From JBGLNJ01 sp964353405 (lineage in GTDB: Bacteria; Chloroflexota; Anaerolineae; Fen-1058), in assembly GCA_964353405.1 (NCBI GenBank), contig CAYGWJ010000292.1, forward strand, positions 1-32,499: 32,499 bases of DNA, in the 5' to 3' direction. Below, in pieces: positions 9,501 to 15,883 of this stretch; position 1 is the first letter of the stretch, and every line of letters starts with the position of its first letter. Below the pieces are notes generated by a model, which did not search any database, was not told where the DNA came from, and was given only the letters and a program-made list of their open reading frames with translations. A program made the position numbers and the translations under genes.

Positions 9501-10057
9501 TCGTGCAGATGGACGATGACCTGGTTGTAAGCGGTTTCCTTTTCCAGCGCCGTGTCGTCGAACAGTTCCATGAACGGCGCGGTGGCCGGGTTCATGTTGG
9601 TGACCCACAGCATCATCATCTCTTCGAGGACGACGTGGCGATTCGGGATGCCGGCCGTTTCGCCTTCCAGGTAATCTTCGAGCGTGGCCTGGCGACGATA
9701 GACCGCGAGCGGCGGGTACTCGTCGGCAAAGCGGCGCAGCGTGGCGTCCACGGCCGGCTGGCCGACTTGCTCATACAGCCAATCTATCGCCAGCGCCATG
9801 ACGCGCGGGTTCATCTCCTGGCGGTACATGGCGACGACAAAGTGCATGATCTCGTCAATCAACCCGAGCGCGTTGATCTGGCCGGCGCGCACGGCCTGCT
9901 CCGGAAAGCGGACCAGGTCGCGCTTTTGATTCATCTTTTGCGCAAAGAGCCGCGCGGCGTGAAAGTTGGCAAAGATGATGTTGCCGGAAAGCGAAAACAG
10001 CGACTCGTCAAACTGGTAGCGGTCGCGCGAGTTGCGGGAGACGTGGAATTCCATCAT
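6557..10057 (-). CDS. Large GH13-like alpha-amylase family protein with N- and C-terminal helical extensions
   Basis: Probable cytoplasmic alpha-glucan-active enzyme, 1166 residues; I see no signal peptide. Residues 1-280 are an uncharacterised mostly helical domain. A GH13 TIM barrel follows (about 285-740), and about 790-1166 is another helical domain. GH13 regions seen: I, DMVPNH (394-399); II, RFDAA (512-516, nucleophile D514); III, LAEAF (577-581, acid/base E579); IV, FMNNPD (635-640, D640). The catalytic triad is complete. In region IV the usual His before the Asp (NHD) is Pro. Length and extensions are unlike ordinary amylases, so the reaction (hydrolysis, transfer or maltose-related chemistry) is unknown. 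ATG 10057 is preceded by GAGAAAGG about 9 nt upstream; ATG 10054 is equally possible. It is convergent with glgP, so a role in glycogen turnover is likely but inferred. Confidence 0.88.
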   Translation of the reverse strand: MMEFHVSRNSRDRYQFDESLFSLSGNIIFANFHAARLFAQKMNQKRDLVRFPEQAVRAGQINALGLIDEIMHFVVAMYRQEMNPRVMALAIDWLYEQVGQPAVDATLRRFADEYPPLAVYRRQATLEDYLEGETAGIPNRHVVLEEMMMLWVTNMNPATAPFMELFDDTALEKETAYNQVIVHLHDFFDTQPYYGPDNQNLIDLLRAPAIANPHSLTGQLEYIRQRWGRWGSLITKFLYRLLGSLDLVKEEEKMVFAGPGPSRAPEFGALAFEPERFTPDRDWMPRLVLIAKNTYVWLDQLSKKYQRPITHLDQIPDEELDTLARRGFTGLWLIGLWERSKASQRVKQMCGNPEAVASAYSLMDYRIADDLGGDAAYQSLRDRGWQRGIRMASDMVPNHMSIDSRWVMEHPDWFVSLDTSPFPAYSFNGPDLSQDGRVGIFLEDHYYSRTDAAVVFKRRDRQTGSERYVYHGNDGTSMPWNDTAQLNYLNPEVREAVIQTILQVARQFPIIRFDAAMTLAKKHYQRLWFPEPGTGGAIPSRAGLGLTKEQFDAAMQLEFWREVVDRAAAEAPDTLLLAEAFWLMEGYFVRTLGMHRVYNSAFMNILRDEDNAKYRLVMKNTLEFDPEILKRYVNFMNNPDERTAVDQFGKGDKYFGICTLMATLPGLPMFGHGQIEGLAEKYGMEYRRAYWDEQPDPWLVERHEREISPLLHRRYLFAGVDNFLLYDFFAPEGHVNEDVFAYSNRAGDERSLVIYHNKYASARGWVKTSVAYSVKTGQGDERRLTQKTLGEGLGLRADDNGFCIFRDSVTGLEYIRNSKQLCDRGLYVELDAYKCHVFLDWREVLDNEWRQYAHLADYLDGRGVPSVDEAMQELFLQPIHVAFKELVNADVFRRLMAARVIEPDATLDAEFVEQVERKMVRLLSEIKRITQSTGDEAAIAHEMRQDLEAILQLPILETPESAARHLKANLDDDVAIWSTAFGWCFVRSLGQVAQEANFHQHSRSWIDEWLLGKLMASALADFGLNETEAWRAVAVIKLLTTHQRWFETKGPKEKRAYQVMEAALQDAEIQQLIHVNRWQGALWFNKESLERWLWWMLLIAEVDAQRAASADEVAQHIAERYAVIAELLQAEEKSEYQVEKLLEAAQVTPGGKLSEPDKPPVANSAN

Positions 10058-10167
10058 GGTGTTAGACCTTTCTCAACGCGAGGGCACGAAGGATGAATCT
10101 GTATTTGGTTGCGGCCTAGCTTTTGCACGAATTTGCTCTCGCGGTTGATGTAGTTGGACAGGCTGGC

Positions 10168-11280
10168 TCATGCCGAGTCATCGTCGTAATTGAACTCGAC
10201 CCTGCTTTGGATCATAATCTCATCGAGGATGTCTCGTAAATAACCTTGCGCCACTGCTTCCTTGAATCGCTCTTGTAGCACAGTCAGATTGATTATCTCC
10301 TCGATACAGGTCATGTACCTTTCAACAACGGCTTTTACGGAATACTGCTTTTTTGCCCTCTCTTGCAGTTTTTGTTTCAGTTCATTAACGGCGTCCAATG
10401 ACTTGATGACGAAAGAGATGGGGTAGCGTTCGACTTTGTCTATGTCCAACAGGTATTTTCTAATATCCAGCGTTTCTGTGACTTGGAAGAATCTTCCCAG
10501 CGGACGCATCACAAAATCGATGCCGCCATCGTTGGCATTGGTGCGGCCTGTCTTGTAGAGCTTGAGATTTTCTTCTTGGATGTTATCCGGCTCAAAGCCA
10601 AAATACACAATCTGATCATGATAGTAGTATTTCAAGATAGCGTAACTGACTATCTCGAAAATGCGAGCGTCAACATTCGGGGCTAAAAGGCCGAGGATAA
10701 ACTCCTTGACTGATGGATCGTCTTCTGACGTAACGCCCTTCAGGCGTTCGCAAGTCTCGATGAACCTATCAAAAGCATGACGTTTGGTTTCTATATACCG
10801 ATCTACAATGGCAATCACTGCTCGCGCAATGTTGTGAGTCTTTCTTCCTGCAGAAATCCTGAGGAGGTTTTCATTGATCCAGTAACGATTCGTTGTCAAG
10901 TCCCGAAGGATGGGGGTGTACTCGACTTGAGGAAAATATTTTTTGAACTCTTCATTCATCCGGCTATTGAGAGCATGATTTTGCAACTTGCTTCCGAAAG
11001 GCAGTTCCCTTTGCCGTCGAAACAGGTCGGTGAATTTTGCTCCCTCGTAGTCAGAATAGTATCTGCGTTTGTCGTAACCGTTCTTGAGGTAATCTTCAAT
11101 CAAAACGTAGACAGCGTAAAGATTCGCAAAACTGCCTCGCGCTTTTGAGCCACGACTTGCCGATTGGGTTTTGACGTTCAAGTATTGGAGCAGCGAACTT
11201 TTCTCATAGATGATATCAGCCTCCTTGCCAAATTCAGTGGCGAGAACCCGTCTGATTTGAGGGGTGAATTCGTGTTCCAT
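10168..11280 (-). CDS. Candidate type II restriction endonuclease
   Basis: 370 residues, beginning directly after the stop codon of the adjacent DNA methyltransferase with no gap, so the two are translationally coupled. I do not recognise the family by name. A PD-(D/E)XK-like core can be proposed: a Glu in ARIFEIVSYAILKYYY (E209), D255 in NDGGIDFVMRP, and a following beta-strand FFQVTE (264-269). At the position where a catalytic Lys is expected (QxK in many nucleases) there is Thr268. The region is clearly AT-richer than the glycogen genes, suggesting transfer. The function is inferred mainly from the methyltransferase partner. If the pair is matched, the target should be the methyltransferase's site, perhaps ATGCAT. 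Confidence 0.72.
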   Translation of the reverse strand: MEHEFTPQIRRVLATEFGKEADIIYEKSSLLQYLNVKTQSASRGSKARGSFANLYAVYVLIEDYLKNGYDKRRYYSDYEGAKFTDLFRRQRELPFGSKLQNHALNSRMNEEFKKYFPQVEYTPILRDLTTNRYWINENLLRISAGRKTHNIARAVIAIVDRYIETKRHAFDRFIETCERLKGVTSEDDPSVKEFILGLLAPNVDARIFEIVSYAILKYYYHDQIVYFGFEPDNIQEENLKLYKTGRTNANDGGIDFVMRPLGRFFQVTETLDIRKYLLDIDKVERYPISFVIKSLDAVNELKQKLQERAKKQYSVKAVVERYMTCIEEIINLTVLQERFKEAVAQGYLRDILDEIMIQSRVEFNYDDDSA

Positions 11281-12138
11281 CTAATCACCGTCAAGCAAGG
11301 GGTGTTGTGCTAAGGCAGGAACCTCATAGACGCGCGGCTCTCGCTGAAGTTCTTCGCCCTTGTAATGAGAAAGGATCTGCAAACGCCGCAGCCCAATTAC
11401 GACGTACTCTTCCTCGATCTCTATGCCGATAGAACAACGCCCCAGCTTTTTGGCGACAAAAGGCGTTGTAAATGTGCCTGAAAATGGGTCAAGAACCAAA
11501 TCGCCATGATTGGAGCTGGCAAGAATGATACGCTCCAAAAGTGCCGTCGGCTTTTGAGTTGGGTGATTCTCGTACTCGTCCATCCTGTAACGGACCCTAG
11601 GAATCTCCCATACGTTTCCAGGAACTTTTTTGGAGTTGTACACGGCCGGGATTGGTTTTCGATAGTCTATCAGTTTGCGTTGTGCGCCTGTCTTGGCGTC
11701 AACCAAAATATCGTCGGCGTTGAATGTGTAATGTTTCTTGTCCTTGACGCAGAACAATATCGGCTCGTATAGTGAGCCATAGTATTTTCTTGCCTGCACC
11801 CCTGAACTGTCATAGTGCCATACAATTCTAGACAAGATTTGCAGTTTGCTACGCAGGTAAATGTCGAGATAGGGCATGTTTTGCGTAGCTGCCATCACAT
11901 ACAAACTGCCCGTGTTTTTGAGTTTTCTGACGCACAGATCAAGCCATTGATAGCACCATGCTAGATACTCTTCATCAGAGTTCCATCGATCTTTTCTGCC
12001 ATTAAAGTCTTTACCGATGTTGTATGGCGGGTCAGCAAAGATGAGATCAACCGAGTTGTCTTGGATTTCACCAGACAATACATCCAGCACATCACCCCAG
12101 TATATCTTGTGGCCATTCTTTTCAAATACTTGAGTCAT
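11281..12138 (-). CDS. DNA adenine-N6 methyltransferase, YhdJ-like (beta class)
   Basis: 285 residues. Motif IV DPPY is at 36-39 and the AdoMet motif DPFSGTFTT at 217-225. The catalytic motif precedes the AdoMet motif, as in beta-class N6-adenine methyltransferases. HPTQKP is at 192-197. Long stretches resemble Escherichia coli YhdJ as I remember it, including YDSSGVQARK, AKTGAQRKLIDYRK, KVPGNVWEIPRVRY and MDEYENHPTQKP, with motif I likewise lacking the usual GxGT form. YhdJ methylates ATGCAT, so the same specificity is inferred. It protects the host from the coupled endonuclease. No clear ribosome site precedes ATG 12138. Upstream lies the truncated antitoxin copy A, so the cassette's entry boundary may be at about 12274. 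Confidence 0.9.
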   Translation of the reverse strand: MTQVFEKNGHKIYWGDVLDVLSGEIQDNSVDLIFADPPYNIGKDFNGRKDRWNSDEEYLAWCYQWLDLCVRKLKNTGSLYVMAATQNMPYLDIYLRSKLQILSRIVWHYDSSGVQARKYYGSLYEPILFCVKDKKHYTFNADDILVDAKTGAQRKLIDYRKPIPAVYNSKKVPGNVWEIPRVRYRMDEYENHPTQKPTALLERIILASSNHGDLVLDPFSGTFTTPFVAKKLGRCSIGIEIEEEYVVIGLRRLQILSHYKGEELQREPRVYEVPALAQHPLLDGD

Positions 12139-12183
12139 TTGCCAGTCTTGTCGAATCTGCGTGGAAAGTACGCACCAGGCGAG

Positions 12184-12450
12184 TCAGTTGTTTAAGAAAA
12201 TACTTGTGCGAATACAGCCGCGTGCCGCAACACTTTTCGGCCAACGTGGAAAGGCGCTGCCTGCAAACAATACGCTTGTCATCAGCCGTTCGTATTCCGC
12301 CCTCGGGAGAAGGACTGCCACCGATTCGCCGCTGCTTTGAATGATCGTGTGCTCGTGGCGCCGGCGCATCCGCCGGATGACTGCACTGAAATTTCGCCGT
12401 ATTTCCGTCGCGGGGATCGTCCTTTGACTTTCTTTGTGCTGTCCAAGCAT
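12184..12450 (-). pseudogene. Phd/YefM-type antitoxin, copy A (C-terminally replaced)
   Basis: 88 codons from ATG 12450, which has a good ribosome site (GGAGG with 5-nt spacing). Residues 1-58 are the DNA-binding part of a Phd/YefM antitoxin (ATEIRRNFSAVIRRM, then SGESVAVLLPRAEYERLM) and nearly match copy B. From about base 12274 downward the homology stops and about 30 unrelated residues follow, so the toxin-neutralising C-terminus is lost. The break point lies beside the restriction-modification cassette. It may still bind DNA, but it is probably not a working antitoxin. Confidence 0.7.
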
Positions 12451-12672
12451 TTCAGCCTCCGCCAGTATTGTACACCAGTCGGCGCGAAAAGGGTAGAGGT
12501 TGAAGGAAGCGTGGACTGTGGCATCGTTGATTCGTGTCAGAGGCGGTGGGTTAGCTCGCCGCGCGATGCGCGTTCCGCTCGACCACCATCTCGCGCAAGA
12601 GGCCGAGTTGACGCGCGGCGCTCTCGCGCCAGTAAGAATCGCTTCCCTCGGCCAGGTAGCGCTCCAAATCGG
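12275..12672. repeat. Direct repeat copy A (bipartite)
   Basis: 12275-12515 matches 14735-14975, and 12516-12672 matches 15091-15247, both by eye at roughly 95 percent. Copy A lacks the 115 bp (14976-15090) that separate the two blocks in copy B. It contains the start of the antitoxin gene and the 3' end of a TPR gene. Confidence 0.9.
12551..12672 (-). pseudogene. 3' fragment of a TPR-protein gene (copy A)
   Basis: About 40 codons identical or nearly so to the C-terminus of the TPR gene at 15126-15458 (ending in LGLLREMVVERNAHRAA). Homology stops at 12672, where the rest of the gene is absent. No start codon or product is expected. Confidence 0.75.
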
Positions 12673-13149
12673 AGGGAATCGCTGGATTGAGTACACCGCA
12701 GAGTCGCGCTTCCCATCACACCCGGATTCCGTCCATCGGCGCCGAGCTGCGGGAATAAGTGTTGACGTATAGTCAGGCCCATCCGACCGAAGGTTAGAGA
12801 GTGACTGATCGGATTTGCCAAGCGCACTAGGAAAAAGTGATTGGTCGTACCAAGGTGAGCGAGATCCTCTTGGCGGCGCGGGCCGCCGCGTCGCCGGTCT
12901 TGACGCCAACCCCGCCACCGGTTGAAGCCGCTACTTTGGTGGGTATTGTCCACGCTCCCCGACCCAATCAAACGCTGAATATTGATCTGTGTGTTGCGCC
13001 CTGCACCCACGATGGAACACACGCCATGACCTCGGTCAGCCTGAATACCGCAGCGGCCGGTGTGGCTCCGACCGAGAACCCCGACCCGGCCCCGTCTCCG
13101 GCTTGGCCCGGCCAAATCTTTGAACACCACGCTGCCTTACGAAGAACAG
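12673..13149. other. Gap without a convincing gene
   Basis: Between the copy A repeat and the next open frame. Open frames exist on both strands, but none has a ribosome site, recognisable domain or natural protein composition. The plus-strand frame around 12837-13241 is a Pro/Ala/Thr-rich low-complexity translation. I regard the stretch as decayed DNA. Confidence 0.5.
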
Positions 13150-13626
13150 ATGCGCGCCTATGTCGAACAACGGACGGTCAAATGGGCTTCGAAGGGGCAG
13201 CGCAAGCATCGCCGCCTTCAAAAACAGGCCGAACGGGCTGAATTGAACGCCCAAAGTGATGAATTGCGCCTGACCCGCCGGTCGGAGGATGCCGCCTGGA
13301 AAACCAAAAGTGGCGACAAACTCAAGACCTGCGCAGCCAACTGGCCATGCTCACTCACTCCGCGCCATTGGTCACGGCTTGGTTGGCGATCCTGGTCGTG
13401 GTTGATAATGGCGCCCGCCGTGATTTACTACATGACCTATTGGCTGCGTAAGCCGGATATGATTTCCTTCGTCATCCTGGCCGTGCAGGGCAGCGCGCTC
13501 ATCTGGCTGTTCCTCTGGACCCAAGTCGGCGAAAAATCGGCGCCTGGGCTATCGCTTTGGGACGAATTTGGTGTACACTATAGTCAAGCGTGGGCATTGT
13601 CAGCCGCGCCGACCTCATCCGGATGA
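13150..13626 (+). pseudogene. Degenerate coiled-coil / membrane protein remnant
   Basis: An open frame from ATG 13150 encodes a charged, coiled-coil-like start (EQRTVKWASKGQRKHRRLQK) and then two hydrophobic segments (PAVIYYMTYW and MISFVILAVQGSALIWLFLW). Near 13300 the +1 frame gives a better-looking continuation (LRSQLAMLTHSAPLVTAWLA) that ends at a stop near 13453. This suggests a frameshifted first gene overlapping the start of a second, small membrane protein (ATG 13409). I do not recognise a family. Confidence 0.3.
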
Positions 13627-13655
13627 TGGCGCGCGAGCTGGAGAGCGAGGCGTAA
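13584..13655 (+). pseudogene. CBS-domain protein, 3' remnant
   Basis: 24 codons ending in VGIVSRADLIRMMARELE and TAA (13653-13655). GIVSRADL is the typical end of a CBS domain. An in-frame TAG at 13581 cuts off anything upstream, and the preceding DNA does not encode the rest of a CBS pair. Confidence 0.55.
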
Positions 13656-13656
13656 A

Positions 13657-13842
13657 GTGAGGAGCCGTCTTGCAAGTTTATTGGCCGCCATCATCGCCGT
13701 GATGGCGCTGTGGTTCATCCTGTCGAGGCTGAGGATCGTGGTCTGGGTCTCTCTGCCGTGGTGGGGATTAGGGCTGTTGATTCTTGTTCCCGTTATCGTG
13801 CTGTACCTGGCGATAGATCATCTGATCAACGGGACACGGTGA
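13657..13842 (+). CDS. Small two-helix membrane protein
   Basis: 61 residues from GTG 13657, one base after the stop of the CBS remnant. GAGG lies about 7 nt upstream, so it was probably translationally coupled to the CBS gene. Two hydrophobic segments (about residues 6-24 and 30-54) suggest a hairpin in the inner membrane with short, basic ends. No known family is recognised. It may be a surviving relic of a former CBS-membrane operon. Confidence 0.4.
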   Translation: MRSRLASLLAAIIAVMALWFILSRLRIVVWVSLPWWGLGLLILVPVIVLYLAIDHLINGTR

Positions 13843-13886
13843 GACTTGCGAGATTCAGCCCAAGCAAAACGCTCACATTTCTGTAA

Positions 13887-14183
13887 CCTCCGGCTCAGCC
13901 ACTTGGCCGTATAATTCAACAATGGTTTGCCAACACCGGCAGTGGTGTCTGGGCCGTTGACGCGAGCCAGCGCATTGTGTTCTGGAATCGAGCTGCGGAG
14001 GAGCTGCTGGGATTCGCTGCCAACCAGGCGCTCGGCAAGCCTTGCTATTTGCTCCTGGCACGCTACGCGCAGTGCACACTCCGCGTGCCGGTGGTGGAGG
14101 GTAGCGACGGCGTACTCGCGTCCGCGTCTGTGGTTGGGGTTGACTCTACGGCGGGCGTGCATGACAGCGGGCGTTTTCTCTGA
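13887..14183 (+). pseudogene. PAS-domain sensor fragment
   Basis: The open frame after TAA 13884-13886 encodes NTGSGVWAVDASQRIVFWNR, then AAEELLGFAANQALGKPCY, a clear PAS-domain N-terminal half of the kind found in PAS-LuxR regulators. The conserved text ends after KPCYLLLA, and the rest to TGA 14183 is not PAS-like. No ATG starts the PAS frame; GTG 13977 lies inside the domain. The gene is therefore truncated or frameshifted at both ends. TATAAT at 13910-13915 falls within the frame without a convincing -35. Confidence 0.65.
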
Positions 14184-14267
14184 TGCGACCCCCGGCCAAT
14201 TCCCTAATTCGCTGTGGGCCACTTGGGATTTGAAAAGCGACACGATGTTGCTGGAGGTCGAAAGCTT

Positions 14268-14444
14268 TCATTTGTTGTTCAACTTCTCGAAGCCAAGCTC
14301 CCTTGCTATCCTTCTTCTTGGTGGGCCGTCTCGGTTTTTGTTGTATGCCTTCAGAATACTTGTCAATGCTAAAGCAGTTTCCCATTCCTTCTCTGACAAT
14401 TCTTTTTGTTTTCTTGTAGGGGCACTAGCCAGCCGTTGTCGTAT
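14268..14444 (-). other. Short open frame with protein-like composition
   Basis: On the minus strand a 58-codon frame without an ATG reads ...KELSEKEWETALALTSILKA, then a basic stretch ending RRRIARELGFEKLNNK and TGA (14268-14270). The helical, basic text looks like the end of a real protein, possibly DNA-binding. An in-frame TAG at 14445-14447 closes it upstream. Family unknown; probably a remnant. Confidence 0.3.
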
Positions 14445-14494
14445 CTAGGTCTCCTTGTCAAAGCCGGCTTTTCAGCGTCACACAGAAAAAATGC

Positions 14495-14524
14495 AAAAGG
14501 CCCGGAACGTATTACCGGCCTTTA
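14495..14524 (-). terminator. Terminator after antitoxin copy B
   Basis: AAAAGGCCCGG (14495-14505) pairs with CCGGCCTTT (14515-14523) with one bulged C and a 9-nt loop. Read on the minus strand, the hairpin is followed by TTTTGCATTTTTTC, a good T-tract. It lies about 65 bp past the antitoxin stop. Confidence 0.7.
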
Positions 14525-14589
14525 TTCTCTTTCCGTTCCCAATTGTACTCCCAAACAGCACACTCACATCAACGAACACGCGCGGCTTT

Positions 14590-14982
14590 TTACGCGGGGC
14601 GGCCATAGTGCTCTTCAAAGACCTGGCGTTTGGTTCCTTCCAGTTCGGCCATCAGCTCTTCTTCACTCAGGCCGTGTTGCTCGACCGCACGCCCCAGGTG
14701 GCGCGTGAGGTCATCCAGTGCGGCCAGACGTTCACTTGTCATCAGCCGTTCGTATTCCGCCCTCGGGAGAAGGACTGCCACCGATTCGCCGCTGCTTTGA
14801 ATGATCGTGTGCTCATGGCGTCGGCGCATCCGCCGGATGACTGCACTGAAATTTCTCCGCATTTCCGTCGCGGTGATCGTCCTTTGACTTTCTTTGTGCT
14901 GTCCAAGCGTTTCAGCCTCCGTTAATATTGTACACCAGCTGGCGCGAAAAGAGTAGAGGTTGAAGGAAGCGTGGATTGCCAT
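14590..14982 (-). CDS. Phd/YefM-type antitoxin, copy B (start codon lost or moved)
   Basis: Carries a complete Phd/YefM domain: ATEMRRNFSAVIRRM, IIQSSGESVAVLLPRAEYER, and a full C-terminal helical tail (SEEELMAELEGTKRQVFEEH). Such proteins bind a partner toxin and repress their own promoter. In copy A the start is ATG after GGAGG; here the same codon (14908-14910) is ACG although GGAGG is preserved. The only in-frame ATG upstream is 14982, without a ribosome site, giving 130 residues. A shorter ATG lies inside the domain at TEM. From the ACG the protein would be 106 residues. No toxin gene is adjacent. It is followed by a terminator and lies downstream of the TPR gene. Confidence 0.65.
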   Translation of the reverse strand: MAIHASFNLYSFRASWCTILTEAETLGQHKESQRTITATEMRRNFSAVIRRMRRRHEHTIIQSSGESVAVLLPRAEYERLMTSERLAALDDLTRHLGRAVEQHGLSEEELMAELEGTKRQVFEEHYGRPA

Positions 14983-15247
14983 CTTTGAAGTAGACTTGTC
15001 CGCGGCGGGTTAAATCTCTCCGGTGGCCGGGGAAGGTTCAACGAGTGAAAGCATGTCAACCGTGGATGCGCCAGGGCCGATCACGTCAAACTGTGGCATG
15101 GGCGATTCGTGTCAGAGGTGCCGGGTTAGCTCGCCGCGCGATGCGCGTTCCGCTCGACCACCATCTCGCGCAAGAGGCCGAGTTGACGCGCGGCGCTCTC
15201 GCGCCAGTAAGAATCGCTTCCCTCGGCCAGGTAGCGCTCCAAATCGG
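14735..15247. repeat. Direct repeat copy B
   Basis: The longer copy of the direct repeat. 14735-14975 and 15091-15247 match copy A, and 14976-15090 is present only here. It spans most of the antitoxin gene and the 3' end of the TPR gene, in the same orientation as copy A about 2.46 kb away. Confidence 0.9.
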
Positions 15248-15458
15248 CGATGGCCAGGTCATGGTCGCCGCGCATCTGGTGAGCCATGGCGCGGTTGAAC
15301 AGCGCCTCGGCTCGCTGCGGCGCAAGCTCCAGCACGCGCGTCATATCGCGGATGGCGCGGTAGGCGTTGCGCACCTCGCGCCAGTAGAGCACGCCCCGGC
15401 TAAAGTAGGCATCGGCGTATTCGGGGTCCAGCTCGATGGCGCGCGAAAAATCGTCCAC
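15126..15458 (-). CDS. TPR-repeat protein (5' end uncertain)
   Basis: 110 residues from GTG 15458, with tetratricopeptide repeats (FSRAIELDPEYADAYFSRGV, then MTRVLELAPQRAEALFNRAM and LAIADLERYL). Such repeats mediate protein-protein binding; no enzyme domain is seen. The frame stays open upstream to about 15603 and clearly encodes another repeat (ARFYHLRGAAHRHWG), but contains no ATG, GTG or TTG before an in-frame TGA. The true N-terminus is therefore missing, frameshifted or uses a rare start. GTG 15606 in another frame could be the lost start. TATAAT (complement of 15615-15620) may be its -10 box. Confidence 0.55.
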   Translation of the reverse strand: MDDFSRAIELDPEYADAYFSRGVLYWREVRNAYRAIRDMTRVLELAPQRAEALFNRAMAHQMRGDHDLAIADLERYLAEGSDSYWRESAARQLGLLREMVVERNAHRAAS

Positions 15459-15663
15459 GGCCAGCTCGTGCTCGGCCAGGTCGGTGTGGGTGTTTCCCCA
15501 GTGGCGATGCGCCGCGCCGCGCAGGTGATAGAACCGCGCCAGGCATTTGCCTAGCCACTTTTTTCGATGCTCGGACTTGATCGTGTTGACCTCGCCAAAC
15601 GTTCACACGCCGGAATTATACTCCCTAAATCCGAAATCAAGAATCCGCAATCGAACCGACCGT

Positions 15664-15692
15664 TTGCCTAATGTAGGGATGGGTGCTACAAT
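15664..15692 (+). promoter_or_regulatory. Candidate promoter of the amino-acid ABC transporter operon
   Basis: TTGCCT (15664-15669), a 17-nt spacer, and TACAAT (15687-15692). It gives a leader of about 185 nt before the lipoprotein gene. That leader holds no open gene; I see purine-rich stretches but no recognised riboswitch. Confidence 0.45.
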
Positions 15693-15883
15693 TATTTCGT
15701 GCGCAACCCTAATTTACCTTGCCACAGCCACAGGGACCATCGCCCGGCGCGCGTTCGGTAGTTGCGCTCAGCATGTGTCGTCAAGATGAATGTCCGAGAG
15801 TGGGAAAGGAGGGATACCAGGGAAAATAACTGGTTCGTTTGCCCCATCTGATTTTGCCCCAAAATCTCTCTGGAGGAGTCAAG

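Noticed and set aside
8273..10096. 607-codon plus-strand open frame opposite the GH13 gene
   Set aside because: It mirrors the GH13 codon pattern; the minus strand has all four GH13 regions. Also true of 6620-8173.
12139..12275. Attachment site for the restriction cassette
   Set aside because: I compared the two edges of the cassette (10058-10167 and 12139-12275) and found no convincing direct repeat or tRNA end.
12537..13130. Minus-strand open frame of 197 codons in the gap after repeat copy A
   Set aside because: Arg/Gly-rich translation without domains, and it runs through the TPR fragment in the wrong frame.
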